From the NCBI RefSeq assembly GCF_026151205.1, contig NC_087078.1, positions 14,401,118 to 14,465,117 of the forward strand: a DNA stretch of 64,000 nt, in the 5' to 3' direction. Made by a program: the position numbers and the translations under genes. The DNA is from Bolinopsis microptera. Lineage: Eukaryota; Ctenophora; Tentaculata; Lobata; Bolinopsidae. Of this stretch, positions 48,001 through 59,164 are shown one piece after another (position 1 is the stretch's first letter; the number at the start of each line of letters is the position of its first letter). Under the pieces are notes generated by a model that saw only the letters and a list, made by a program, of their open reading frames with translations, had not been told where the DNA came from and made no database searches.

Positions 48001-51000
48001 ACCCTGATCATTATTAGCCGAAAATATTTTTTCGATTTTCGAAGTCCGGACCTACCCTTCGATGTACGATTTTTGGACTCGAGGGTTCCCTCTGATCTTG
48101 TAATGCGATCCCGGAAGGCAGGCCTCCCCTTTGCAGTGCGAGCTCGGAAGCGAGAGCCCTGCCTTCAGAGGTACGTATCGAGAATGACTCGGAACGACTT
48201 TAATTTGTTCATGATCATTATGAGCCGAAAATATTGTGTCCAAATCTTGTGCGAAAAATTCTCATAATATTTGTCCGTTAATGTCCAAAAAGGACAGGAC
48301 ATAGGCGGACATTGGCGGACATGTCAACCCCCCCCCCCCCCCCCCTATATCAGTATCGTTCCTGATAAAACTGGTTGTGCAAATCATTAGATGAAACATC
48401 AGATGAGATATTTAATCTTCAAAAATCAAATTCTGCTGATAATCAACATTCCATAATCAATTATCAAAAGTATAGATATTATGCTTCGAATGCATATCAA
48501 TTTATTTAGGTCAACCGCTAAAATATCCCAATTTTTAGCGGTTGAAACATCATAAACCCAGCTTTAAATATCATAAACCCAGCTTTAATACCCACTACAA
48601 CATTACCTGAAGTAAAACACCCAGCATGACCCACCAGAGCTGCTCCATCAGCACACGTGACATCAGCACACGTGACATCCGCACACGTGACAGCAAACAC
48701 CTCCAGCTCTGACACGTGGATACAGCCCGGGTAGGAGTAACCAGCGTCAGGGTGATTCACCGTCAGTTTCAGCTGGTCACCACATATCAGGCTGATACAA
48801 GTCACTGTGTAGTCAAGTTGGTTGTCAGTCATTTTCAGTGTGCTGCAGAGGGTCTCCACCCTTGAGTCCATCCTAGTCTTACTGTTTAAGATAGTTAATT
48901 TGGTATCCTGCATTCTCCATACCAGGTGACGGGTTGCTTCATCAGCTACATGAGTCAAACGAACCTTTTTAACACAGTAAATTTGGGTGAAGTTGACTTT
49001 GAACCAGATGGTGTTGTCGTGGAGGCAGTTTGTTTGGGAACTGGTGGAAATGTTGCCATCAATTGCGAGAGATGCGGTGTTTGCTCCCTCTGTGGTAGAT
49101 TGTTCAGCTCCACTGAGGGCAATTGGGATCTCCGCTGAAAATATTGAACTTAGACTTTTTCAAACTATAATAGAACCTCCAGCATTTCATTTTGCATTTA
49201 ACTCGAATTGGTGCGCATATGAAAGCATGTCAATTGTCAGAGGAAGCATTTGACCTCCTCCAAATTCAATCTAAGCTGTGTCTCACCTGACTGACCTACA
49301 GCACCACTGTTGAAATTTGCGAAACACACGATCAAAAGAATCGACATATGAGGCGGTATGAGCGACAACTAACTCATCATTATTATCTTGTCACTAGAAG
49401 TGCAGATGGCAGATGTTAGATAATGTAACTGTAGTCGGGAGAGGGACCACGTAATGATAATTACATAATTTAAATATAATTTCATAGAAATTGCTAGGTT
49501 GTTACCTGTTGAAGTCAAGAGAGGGACCTTATTATTATTTGTAAATTAAAAGTTCTATATACATTGGGATAGTTAAAAACAAAGCCCAAGTCTAATCTTT
49601 CCTTAAAACCTTAAAACAAATAACTTAATGTCAAACTTCACTGTAATTTCTGCCAATATCTCTTGTTAGAAGCTAAATTACGGAGATAGTAGAGATGGAC
49701 CGTGTAATTAAAATATAGTAATTACGTAACAAAAATATAATTTCATGGAAATAGATAGGTTACGAATGTCTGTTACCAGAAATTCGTACCAAAAGCGTTG
49801 AAGCGACTGAATGCCAAATTAATGAAGCGTTGCGGGTTCTTAATATTATGCAAGTCACCAAGTGTACAACTACAATGATGTTATAAACTTCGATATTTAA
49901 CCAATCTTTTTAGCACTCTGCTCTGTTATTCAGGTGAAGAAAAATGTTATGCTAGACTTTAGATTTTGGGTGCCACACTACCTTACTACATGAAGTTAGT
50001 TCGTAATTGAACTGTGCCATGTGAAATTTTATCTTGTTTAGGAACTCTTTCTCGTTGAAATTGAGATAATGTTTCTTATTTTAATCATGCACAAATATTT
50101 GTCGCCTCAGACAGTAAAAAGCCGACGGTAGAAGTTCTATACAGGGGATTATTAATGTAATATTAAAAACTGTTCTGATTCTAATCTCCTTTAAATCTGA
50201 AGTAGGTTTACTGTATATTATTATATTAAAATACTAGAAAACCCGTGATCACAGGGAGGAAGCTAACTGGTATTCTTTGATAATGATAGTCTCTTTTTAT
50301 CACATCTAAAAATATAACCACAACCGAAGATATAGCCCATTAAAATGTCACTCGCACTTAACACAACGATATTATAACAACAAAACCGATAATAATCTCG
50401 TGCCAATGTCCATTGCACGTGCGCATTTCTATCCGCGTTGCTATGCAACTTAAAATTTGCACATGGGCGGTCGTACGTACGTACAGACAGAAACTTTATA
50501 ATTATAAGTTAGATGCCTCTAAAAATAGGCAATAATTCACTCGGCTTATTAAATTAAGCATATTGGGCTCAGTCTAAGACTTGATATAATTATTGAATTA
50601 CTGAGGCACGTTTTATATTTGTTATCTAATGAGCATTTCGATATGTTATCAATCGATCTAACCATTGAGATGTACATAAATGGCACAGTGCAATTCTAAA
50701 CCGGTAAAAACTACTGCAGGTATTGGAGTTCATCACGAGAGAAAGTACGCCAAGAATATCAATATTCGGGGGTGACATGAACATCAGAGACTTTGAAATG
50801 AACAGAATAAAGAATGTGCAGAACTTTGACGTAAGTTTGATTAGATATCAAAGCTGGAGCGATAGGCAATTTGTTAACGATCTCTAATCAAGTTTAAAGA
50901 CTGAATTAAACCGAAGCTCTATACTCTATAATAGGCCCTATAATAGTTCAGGGGTATATCACAGCATGATCGATTAAACACAGCTGTTCATAAAGAATCG

Positions 51001-54000
51001 TGTATTTAAAATTCAATAACCGGCATAATTATTACTAATTTCCTGAGAAATGTGTAACTATGGCCTGGTTACTGGTTACCAAAGTTACACCGCACAGGAC
51101 CTTTGGGAAGTAACGGGTAGAGACAACACTACGCGGTACACGTGGGACACATCAGCTAACTGCAATACTGGAGCTCCCTACAAGAGCAAACTCAGATTTG
51201 ATAGGATATATCTCAGGTTGGTCATATTCCGAGTCAGTGATTGTTCAGAATGAGAAATACGGGATTATGAGACTAAAGACGGCAATCATGGTAGTGCATA
51301 GTGCATAGTACATAGTGCATAGTGCATAATACATAGTGCATACAGAGGAAACACTAGGATTAAGTTTTATCTGTTCCTTTTGGGCAGGGCTCCGAATACT
51401 CTCGGCTCTGGGGTACACTTTCTGTGTGTTTGATTTGTTAATTACTCCATGTTGCCATCAGCCAGAAAGATAATTTAGATTATGTCAGGAACGTGTTTGG
51501 GGTGCCACTGGATACAAACGATATAATACGTTCTCAATCCTAAGTTTAAACTTAATAGAAGCTGATATGTGGACACTAGACAATAACCAAACTTTGAACA
51601 ACATCAGTTTCACTTAATTTTTGCCTTTTAAAATAAGTAATATTTTAAATAATTATTGATAAGTGACGTTGATATATACAGCATCTGTGAGGCCTGTATC
51701 ATAATATAATAATAGTGTACGCGAGACAATGCGAGACAATGTACAGACTAGAAAACTGTAATATATGACTATTTAGTCAATTTTACTTTACAAATCATCA
51801 CCACCTGCGCAATAGTATGAAGAATTTGTAATACATCCTACTGAGATGAGTGATGACTTGCTTAAAATGGCCACGTAAATAGAGATTATCGATAATTTTC
51901 CGTGTCAACCTTTGTTCAGTAACGGGATCATTAATCTGTACTTTATCCGAGGCAGTACATGGAGAAATAATAGTAGAACCATGTTACTGCAATAAACGAC
52001 TTCAGTTTAAATTGTACACCACCGTATTGTGCAATGTGCAATATAATATAACGAGTAATTTCAAGTATCTATACAGAGATTCCAGGCCTGTTAACTTATT
52101 TTCAGTGTATTCTTCAGTTTTACCAGTATGACTAATAATATAAATTGAATATTCATTTTTTTTGGAATTGGTAATTTCTTTTTAAAATGAAAGTAGGCAT
52201 TACATAGATAGAAATAGAAAGACAATCGCTTGACTTTTGTAATTAATGATGCTAATAGTCAACTAAAATATTTTTAAATATATATACAAAATGAAACCCA
52301 TCTCTTTTTGATTCACCGTGTTTCAAAAATTTGTTGGCTTAAAGATGCATTTAAATTAACTAATTATTGTTCCTGGTATCATATTCAACTCATAGCTCAA
52401 CTCATTGCTCATGTTCCTCCTCGTGATAGAATTTGAAATGTCGAATAAATCGTTCCGTAACTGTAGCCCCGACGAAGTCCTCTGAAATATTGTTAGGTTA
52501 GTTACCAAATATGAGGTTGAACTTTAAATAAACTTTGCATAAGATTAAATTGGTAGAGAGTAAATTGATCATGCCATGTGACAACTTACCTAAGATATCC
52601 CATCCAGAGCGGAGACTGTCTACCATATCCTGCGTCAGCGGTTTGTTCAGAAAGGGACTTGTGAATAGAATATCCCATCTGCTCAACTCATTATCACACC
52701 CGACATCTATCTCTGTAACGTTTCCGGATCTCTCCTCAAGGAGGAAGTCACTCCATTTCAAATACCTTGTTCGGCCATATGTCAATTCAACTTCGGAGCA
52801 GATTCCTCCGTCCTTCATTTCTTTTATCTCCACTCCCGTCAGTTCTTTGCTGAACACATTTATTTTAAACATTTCTCCTCCGAATGCATTAATATCAGCA
52901 AAGCCTCCTCCAAAACTATCAAATTCGTTTCCAAGGACCATGTAGCCATCAATTGGTAGTTTTTTGCCCGATGCGGTTTCTTTAGTGCCTATTAATTCAC
53001 CCTCGTAGTAGAACCTGAATGCCCTAGAAGACAGGGACCACGAAACACAGAGATGTCTCCATTCCCCTAGAGGTGCAGTTATTTTACTCCTCATGTCCAA
53101 TCCTGCGTTGAAGATAAAGGTGTATCCTGTATCTTCTATCAATATGTCCTGATGAGGACTGGCTGATGAGCCGTATGCAAACCAATATTTGCCTGTTGAA
53201 GAACGCAACTTCTTTACCCATCCACAGATGGAGAACGATTCTTGTAGGGGCTCCATAGCGGGTTTAAAGACCACATAATCGTTAGCTGTTTCACCGAACT
53301 TTAAACCAGTGGTAGAACTGTCAGGTACTTTGGTGCAGGTTGCTGGGCTTGGTAGAATAAGTCCTACCAGAAGGAGTGGTACGGCTACTGAAAATATCAT
53401 CTGCATGCTCCTTAGCTACGAATGTAGTATGTACGAGGTTAACAGTACTCTTGATCATTTTAATTTATAAATAAATGTGCAGAATTAGCAGTTATAAACA
53501 ACAATTACACCGTGCAATATGATATTATTGTACAAAGTTTATCTATTTTGACCGAGTAAATTTAGGAAGTTAGGACTCAATTCAGGTCGATTTCTTACAA
53601 TAGCACGATATTGTACACGAAGGAGGGTTTTAATAAGTTATGACTACAGTTAAACCGAACAGCTAAGCGTCCGTTTCTAGGTGACAAGAGAATAGTGACC
53701 GGAATGACGACTCAGTTTTATTATAAAGAATAGCCGAGTGACCGAGAGTCGCGTGAGAATTATTTTGCCACGTGAACTTCTAATTAGGAAATGTCACATG
53801 ACCTAGCTGAGTTGTGCAGATTATGGAGGTGTACGGGAGCGGTGTTATCACACATTGCACGACCAGGATGTCCCATATTACGGAATCAAGTCAATCACAG
53901 ATTTTACAGTAGTGTCCGTTAAAAATAAAATGCAAAACTATGACTTTTGGCTCGGAAGTCAGACTTTTCGAGTTGTCATTTAATTGCGCTTAGATTCAAT

Positions 54001-54480
54001 TATCATAACTTATCCGAATATTTCTGCATTGTCAAATTGCTTCATGCTTCCAGCATGATGGTTTCAGATGATAAGAAAATAATTTCCGTTACCGTAATTT
54101 ACCGTTATTAATACAATTCGTGATAAGGTGCATTTGAGGCCTAAAATAACGTTTACTACCCTAAAAATTTTACGAGACTGTCGTTTTGATAACATCTTAG
54201 CAAAGAACATTTATTTCACCCTAAATTATGAATTGCAACAGCAGGATTAATCTCACGGCATATTTTACCACTGAGCCTAACACAATTACAAGAATGTACA
54301 AGGACGCCATCTCTCTGATTTTTAATAAAATCTCTGATTTTTAATAAAACTTGTGGTCTCAGGAAATCAGCGGAGTGCAGACCAACTTCTTTCTCTCTGG
54401 TTGGAAAGACCATGCTGCAAAGCTGCGACATGTTCCCCAGTGACCACTGGGGACTTCTAGCACGATTCACTGTCACGTGA
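36046..54480 (+). CDS. TDP2: TDP2, tyrosyl-DNA phosphodiesterase 2
   Basis: TDP2 removes topoisomerase II peptides from 5' DNA ends. Ten exons: 36046-36216, 36338-36643, 36808-36891, 37093-37197, 37429-37550, 44144-44222, 44329-44427, 50720-50830, 51098-51216, 54363-54480. All phases fit, giving 437 residues (human 362). Two UBA-like segments come first (residues 10-57 and about 125-160), then the exonuclease-endonuclease-phosphatase domain. All catalytic residues are present: LSWNVDG (Asn), LQEVV (Glu), FPSTIMGRH, TSHLES, FGGDMNIRD (Asp), LRFDRIYL and PSDHWGLL (His). Intron 4 ends in TG rather than AG; intron 7 starts with GC. Introns 5, 7 and 9 are large and carry opposite-strand genes and transposons. 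The ATG is 2 bases after TTTAACCCTGTAG. Confidence 0.93.
37551..38267. other. TDP2 intron 5, proximal part
   Basis: A tandem TTCCTGCGACCTGATTGGTC-like unit occurs twice near 37728-37790. Otherwise no feature. It should include the 3' UTR of the minus-strand receptor gene. Confidence 0.5.
38268..41681 (-). CDS. LDLR-A repeat 7TM receptor (rhodopsin-like GPCR)
   Basis: A class A GPCR with a large cysteine-rich ectodomain. Exons: 41681-41618 (signal peptide MSYLFLLAQTLLFPVILTSG), 41367-41143 and 41059-38268, phases 1 and 1, about 1026 residues. The ectodomain has several LDL-receptor class A repeats; the best two sit just before TM1 (CIDYKDVCNLVDDCGDGSDE and VCDGKFDCLDLSDEC), others are looser (CDQNPDCGDKSDE). 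TM1 begins near GFSIVIGGSAILANTLTLF. The DRY-equivalent is SFMRIYG, and TM7 has INSIINPLLYDD. Leucine-rich repeats, present in LGR/RXFP and GRL101 receptors, are not visible. The second intron's acceptor (TTAGAG) is weak and was chosen by phase. It lies wholly in TDP2 intron 5 on the opposite strand. Ligand unknown. Confidence 0.85.
41385..41470. repeat. ~26-bp tandem repeat, 3 copies
   Basis: ATGAATATACTCATTACTCA followed by GATC recurs three times with small changes, in the first intron of the receptor gene. Confidence 0.85.
41682..44143. other. TDP2 intron 5, distal part
   Basis: Upstream of the receptor gene. A 10-bp tandem repeat (TCTTACAAAG/TCTTACAACG) covers about 42125-42250. A minus-strand frame at 43144-42863 encodes two hydrophobic stretches (about 93 residues, LPLSALSIYMFVLGQ and PWLCFTVFLLLRSF), but no flanking exons were found, so it is not called a gene. 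Confidence 0.5.
45019..45175 (+). repeat. 10-bp minisatellite TTTTGTTAAA
   Basis: About 15 units, nearly perfect at the left and degenerate at the right, ending just before the LINE fragment. Confidence 0.92.
45190..45912 (+). pseudogene. Jockey-like reverse transcriptase, C-terminal fragment
   Basis: A 240-codon open frame matching the thumb and C-terminal region of jockey/CR1-type LINE polymerases: LNFFQSLIQSHLNFCSLVWG, then LFTKQKQGIRAV, then LHNILTVHSVIVKNALILLHK. The catalytic palm and the endonuclease are absent, so this is a 5'-truncated copy, the normal product of abortive LINE insertion. The frame is intact, so it may be younger than the element at 1116-4640. No poly-A or repeat tail was clear. 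It lies within the poly-G bounded element. Confidence 0.8.
46463..47240. repeat. Direct duplication pair
   Basis: TCGGTTGAGCCAGAGAGGCG (continuing TGACGAATGAA) occurs at 46463-46494 and again at 47206-47236. A second pair at about 46708-46805 and 47088-47165 shares GCAATGCTC-TTAG-AAAGCA, TGTCGTTGGT and CCTTTCTTTGTGA. This looks like an old segmental duplication inside the 44845-48351 element. Confidence 0.65.
47338..48240. repeat. Complex inverted and direct repeats
   Basis: A block containing CATTATTAGCCGAAAATATT, then GATTTTCGAAGTCCG and CAGAGGTACGTATCGAGAAT, occurs in direct orientation around 47660-47930 and 47990-48200, with a partial copy near 47765. It is inverted at 47338-47590. The block also contains GGAGGCCTGCCTTCCGAGAT in one orientation and CGGAAGGCAGGCCTCCCCTT in the other. 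Confidence 0.8.
48607..49347 (-). CDS. Secreted F5/8C-type (fucolectin-like) lectin, partial
   Basis: Exon 1 (49347-49287) encodes a signal peptide (MSILLIVCFANFNSGAVGQS). Exon 2 (49134-48607) enters in phase 1 and carries a galactose-binding-like fold of the F5/8 type C/fucolectin type: ALSGAEQSTTEG..ASLAIDGN, TNCLHDNTIWFKVNF, CVKKVRLTHV, and the typical closing strand HVSELEVFAV. After it comes a cysteine-containing repeat, VTCAD three times (coded by a 15-bp repeat near 48650-48690), then CFTSG at a donor (GTAATG) in phase 1. Later exons were not found, so the 3' end is open. Such lectins bind fucose or other sugars in body fluid or on surfaces. It is nested in TDP2 intron 7, opposite strand. 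No close match is recalled. Confidence 0.65.
49348..50719. other. TDP2 intron 7, distal part
   Basis: AT-rich. A sequence like TACGTAATTAAAATATAATT...TTTCATGGAAAT recurs (about 49450-49500 and 49705-49760), probably remnants of a repeat. No gene. Confidence 0.45.
51295..51345. repeat. 7-bp tandem repeat GTGCATA
   Basis: About seven imperfect copies (GTGCATA/GTACATA/ATACATA) in TDP2 intron 9. Confidence 0.85.
51346..52401. other. TDP2 intron 9, proximal part
   Basis: No gene found; presumably holds the 3' UTR of the pentraxin gene at its right edge. Confidence 0.45.
52402..53406 (-). CDS. Secreted pentraxin-domain protein
   Basis: Two exons, 53406-52590 and 52481-52402, joined in phase 1, 298 residues. 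A signal peptide comes first (MQMIFSVAVPLLLVGLILPS). The pentraxin/LamG-like jelly-roll follows, with SICGWVKK, the pentraxin signature HLCVSWSLS (H-x-C-x-S-W-x-S, about residue 120), and VLGNEFDSFGGGFA, which resembles the calcium-binding loop region of pentraxins. The C-terminal ~75 residues (after ICSEVELTYG) are family-atypical and end in an acidic EEEHEQ. Pentraxins bind ligands such as phosphocholine and microbial surfaces with calcium. Here the role is inferred from the fold only. It is nested in TDP2 intron 9 on the opposite strand. Confidence 0.85.
53407..54362. other. TDP2 intron 9, distal part / pentraxin upstream region
   Basis: Holds the promoter of the minus-strand pentraxin gene. 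No other feature seen. Confidence 0.45.
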
Positions 54481-54967
54481 TAATGAGGGATGACGTCATG
54501 TGATAGTAAGTGATGGCGTCACGTAAACGTATCATTCCAGTCAACATTGCGGCTTGTTGATCTTGGAGTTGGGTATCTTATTATTTTTAGTTCAACATAG
54601 TTATTGGTAAATTGTTGTTTTTGATATAATTAAGCAAACCCTTTACATTTATCAGAAATATCAAATACCCATTTTTGGATGAAGTTTTTAAAATTTTTCC
54701 GTGAATTTTGCGATATTTTGTAACGGAACAATGTGCTACGTAATTCAAAATACTATTGATTAAATTTATCGATATTTTTACAATTTTTTACAACCCTGGA
54801 ATCTCTTTGGACCCTTAAAAAAAGCCTCAAATGGCGCTATAAAAATAAAATGACACAATTTTCCCCTTTTTTGTTTATGTTTCTTTTTCTTTTAACGTTT
54901 TACCCACGATTAGCAATGTGATAACTCTGGTAACACTGCTGTACCAGCCGGTATATTGATATTAGAA
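54481..54967. other. Intergenic between TDP2 and RBM17
   Basis: AT-rich, no gene. Confidence 0.5.
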
Positions 54968-57900
54968 ATGTCTCTGTACGGTGGGATCGATGTGGAAATA
55001 GCCAAATCCGAGACAAGTTAGTCGAAATTTGTTCCTTTTAAAAATAACCGCTCCTGTTCATATTGCGACAGTCTTTTATTAAAACTCTCTTTATTATATG
55101 TACAGACATTTTAAATACATTTAATAAGTTTTAAATTCATCTCAACGATTCCCATTCAGATCTCGGGAAGGCTAATTTCAACTTCATGAACGCGCAACTG
55201 ATGAGAAAAGCTCTCCCCAAACTTACGAAATCCTCTGCTTCCGCAGCTGCCATCAAAGAGGTCGTCAAGGAGGTATGTACTATTTCAATAAATTAGTTAT
55301 GGTTTGTTATCGCTAAGATTCCGAAATTTTGAGAAAACCTTCGTTTCCAAGAAGCCGTTTTATAGATTCTACAAAAACATATCCTATATTTAATTACCAC
55401 GAATATTCTTTTTAGACGTCCAGTGCTACGACAATCCATCCGGACGAGATATTTGTAGAGACGGACGCCTCCAAGAAGGAAATAGCACAGGAGTACGACC
55501 CTGTCAAACCTAATGACTACAGCGTGGTTAATGCCCTCATTCAGAAGAGGAAAAGAGAGAAGAAATATGAAGAGGAGGTTAGATATTCGATCTTTTTTTA
55601 TCAATAAACTTTCAAATTGTTACACAAATCTAACATAATTTTATTTCAAAGAAAATATCGCCGAATGACCTTACATGCCTTGACAATGCAAGTGACCGAG
55701 TGTAAACAAAATTAGGGACACTGAAACACCAGTTGACCAGTAAACTGGTCATAGCAATTACATCGGGCCCTATAATTTACAAGACTGCATGAACTGGACT
55801 ATCGTTTACGCCAATTTAACATGTACAAACACTGTGGACTTTTAAGAAATGCTCCTAATTTTAAGGAATCGCAATTTATAACTTTGTGAGTCCTAACCAG
55901 TAACCACACACATTAGAACAAGAGAGCCAAGCCACTCGTTTCTGCGTACGATGACACTGATAAACTGGGTATAGAGGATGACATGGACTTCTACGAGGAT
56001 CCTAATGTGAAGAAGAAAGAAGCCCGGGCACCGGGAGGTGGATTTAGTGGAGGTGCGTTTTATTATTATTTAAACAAAATATATGTTTAACAAAATAAGT
56101 ATTATTATTATTTTAAATCTAACATAATTGTAATGACTGATTACGAGGATTATTGATCGTTTCAGCAGAGTGAATTTATAATAATAGTATTCGTTCAAAC
56201 TAGACAAATTCCTGTTATCCAATTTGAATTTGAATTAAAACACAGATAAAGACAACGATTATGATGGACCCAGCACTACAGCTAAAGGTGGGCGATGATA
56301 GCTCCACCTGCTTCACTCATCGAGAAGGATAAGACCACCCTGAACGCCCTCCACCCCGAGGTAGTCATTTACTTTACATATCGTTCACCACTGCTGTTTT
56401 CGTGGTCGTTGTAGTTTTTGTTTTTGTTCTTGCTGATTCGCGTGACTCTACAAACCCGTCCCATTGTCCAAATATATACATTACATTACTTCGGGATCCC
56501 CTAAAATCCGGATTCTAGGATTGAAAGAACAGAAGGTCTGGGGCATGCAATGGTTACTGTTACTGTTACTGTTACTGTTACTGTTACTGTTACTGTTACT
56601 GTTACTGTTACTGTTACTGTTGCTGTTACTGTTACTGTTACCCTTTGAACTTAATTTAAAATGACGACCCTCAACTTGCATTATTTAGTAATATTTTAAA
56701 TGACCCCACAATTTACATATAACTAGTGGACTGGTTAGTGGTTTATCAGTTTATGTACATGTGTTACGGAGCATGGGTAGCTAATACATGATCGTGCTTG
56801 ATGTGGACGAGATCTGTCTAGACTAATGGTCCTTATATCCCCACTTATAGCCCACTATCTGTACTGCCTCATTTGTCGTATTTTACAGCACGTGTTTCAT
56901 CTAGTTAGCTGGAATGTCAGAGATATTGAGACGAAAATGTATCAACTTTAGCATTGTATGTTACTGCAAATTCCTGTTCGACGTACGTCAACCATCCACA
57001 AACGCATGAATACGAGGCAGCAGAAAGAAAGCCTGAGACAAAACTGATACAATATAACTTATCTTATTTTACAACTTATCTTACTTTTTAGCTTAGAGTT
57101 TAAAACAGTTTCCATCAGATTGATCCCAAGAAGTTGTTGCAAGAGACGCATAACGAAAATGCTGGAGTCACGGTAAACCGTGTGATGAGTATGAAGAATG
57201 TTAGCTCTATAGCCAGTAATATAATGAGCAAATATGGGTGGAAGGAGGGTCAAGGTTAGTTTGCAAAACCATTACAAACATCGTCTGAATTTAATTTACG
57301 AGTGTTAGAACTGTTCACCCTCGATTTTGCTGCGAAAATGCGGTAGGTTTAGTTGAATTTAAATACTGTAATGTGGCACCTTCCATAATCTATCCCTCTG
57401 TTGCAGTTAAAGTTCCGCTATCGAATTCAAATAAAAGTTTATTTACAATTTAATCCCTCATGGCCACATGTTTAATTGCAATCCGAATCTTTTGGTCACT
57501 TTGATCTTAATAAACCGGTTATTTTTTCTCGGGAACTGAAAATTAGATCTTAACTTTGAAAGTTTACCGAAATCAACGATTAAGCACTTCATAATATCAT
57601 TTTTGATTCAACATGGACCGACTACATTACTACAAGTTTCTGAGCTGCTCCTCAGGTTTGGGTAAGGAGGAGCAGGGTATGGCCTCGGCTCTCCAAGTGG
57701 AGAAGACAGGTAGACAAAGGGGTGTTATTGTGAATGAGTCTGAGGAGCGAGCCAAGGCTAGGATTGAAGTTTCTAAACAGGAAGAAGGTTTGTAAGCACC
57801 CAACTCTCTATTTTGAAATTTGATTTCTCCCATTTAAATCTTGCTTTGTATTGGAACACGTCTGTCGTCTACAAAAATTTGAACTTTTGAAAGCTGTGTT

Positions 57901-58642
57901 TTTTTCAAGAATTTACAATGGATAAATAACTCTAGCTACTTAATTTGTATCCGTAGAGCGGAAAGCAAAGGCTGCAGAAGTAAAGAAGTCCTTGAAGCAA
58001 CCCAGCAAAGTTATTTTGCTGAAAAATATGGTAAATTTCTGAATTTTGGTGAATATTAGTTTTAAAGATTTATGTTTATGCGATCATCATAATATTTAAT
58101 ATAAAACTAAAGTTTGTGGCTTGTGCTAAATTTAATCAATTTCTCCGTAATTTCAGGTGGGACCTGGGGAAGTTGATGATGATTTGGAGGGGGAAACTCG
58201 TGAGGAATGTTCAAAATACGGAGAAGTTATCCAGGTAGTGATATACGAGATTCCTAGTGGGGTGGCTGTTGAAGAGGCTGTCAGGATATTTGTTCAGTTT
58301 AACCGAGTTGAGTCAGCTGTTAAAGGTAACCAGTGGCCTGAGGCTGAATTTGATATTTCTGCCCTATTTTCTCACCAGAAAGCTATACATGGCTTAATGC
58401 TTGTCTCGTGTCAGAATGGGATTTAGTATTCCACTCATATTGATTAATTCTTTTAAATTCGACTGAATTATAGTGCTCTCATGTGAAATGTCTAATTTCT
58501 GACTGAAAATTAAAGTTTCACTATTTCAGCTGTCGTTGATCTACATAACAGATTCTTTGGTGGTCGAACAGTGAAATGTACGTTCTACCCAGTGGAAAAG
58601 TTCGAGGCTTTAGACCTGGCACCTCAAGCCGATGAATTGTGA
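54968..58642 (+). CDS. RBM17: RBM17/SPF45 splicing factor
   Basis: SPF45 is a spliceosomal protein that helps choose 3' splice sites through its UHM domain. Ten exons: 54968-55016, 55160-55272, 55416-55577, 55917-56052, 56246-56360, 57119-57254, 57656-57787, 57957-58030, 58157-58325, 58530-58642. Regions in order: MSLYGG N-terminus; EYDPVKPNDY near residue 85; IAPPASLIEKDK; G-patch (ASNIMSKYGWKEGQGLGKEEQG); and a C-terminal RRM/UHM (KVILLKNMVGPGEVDDDLEG to RFFGGRTVKCTFY). The predicted length is 399 residues (human 401), but only if one base is added in exon 5. The frame breaks at GGG 56290-56292, between STTAK and MIAPPASL. A 14-base GT...AG splice (56288-56301) would also restore the frame but is far too short for an intron. 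The ATG is 2 bases after TTGATATTAG. Confidence 0.94.
56551..56641 (+). repeat. Microsatellite (TTACTG)n
   Basis: About 15 copies of TTACTG with one TTGCTG variant, in RBM17 intron 5. Confidence 0.95.
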
Positions 58643-59160
58643 TAGTTTTACCATTTCGAACGCTACCAGCGAACTTTCTCAGAGCATTCCCTAAACCTGG
58701 CGCAGCAGAAATTTCCAGAGTTTTGACTCCAGATCCCATATAATATATATAATATATTACTTATAAGTCATGACTGTTCATACTTCATATTATCTACCTC
58801 TCTGCTTTTGCGACGATATGATGAAATTTTCTGTTATTATCAGCTGACCAGTCGAACTCGATTTAATGGCTGTGCGTTGGTTATGACGTGGTTATGACGT
58901 CATGACGTTGGTTATGGCGTTCAATGCTTTAAGGACCACTTTTTAATTTTTGGATAATTTATTTATTTATACTGCTTTATTTAATTGTTGAAACTATTAT
59001 ATACGTACTTAGAGATTTCATGAATCATGTCATATTCCAGATTTATCTAATTATGTCGACTAAAACGTTCAAATAAAATCCTGTATGCTGAATTTGCCAA
59101 CTTCGCATTTTAGTGTACTTATCTATACAGTTTACACAACGTTTAATCACTGATAACTTA
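58643..59160. other. RBM17 downstream region
   Basis: Contains GGTTATGACGT repeated three times near 58876-58915. Otherwise featureless; should include the RBM17 3' UTR. Confidence 0.5.
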
Positions 59161-59164
59161 AAAT

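Larger units (their letters stand above)
44845..48351. mobile_element. 3.5-kb element with poly-G/poly-C inverted ends
   Basis: The left end is a 13-G run (44852-44864) followed by TGCCACGTCCGTCTATGTCCG. The right end, read in reverse, is an 18-G run followed by TTGACATGTCCGCCAATGTC. Beyond the G run the two ends share about 25 bp at roughly 75% identity. Both sides are flanked by CTATATC (44845-44851 and 48345-48351), a possible 7-bp target duplication. Repeats of GGACATAGGC lie inside both ends (44920-45010 and 48285-48320). The interior holds a LINE fragment, tandem repeats and inverted duplications, but no transposase was recognised. It sits in TDP2 intron 7. Superfamily unknown. Confidence 0.55.

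Noticed and set aside
56464-56664. Poly-leucine frame
   Set aside because: Translation of the TTACTG microsatellite in an RBM17 intron.
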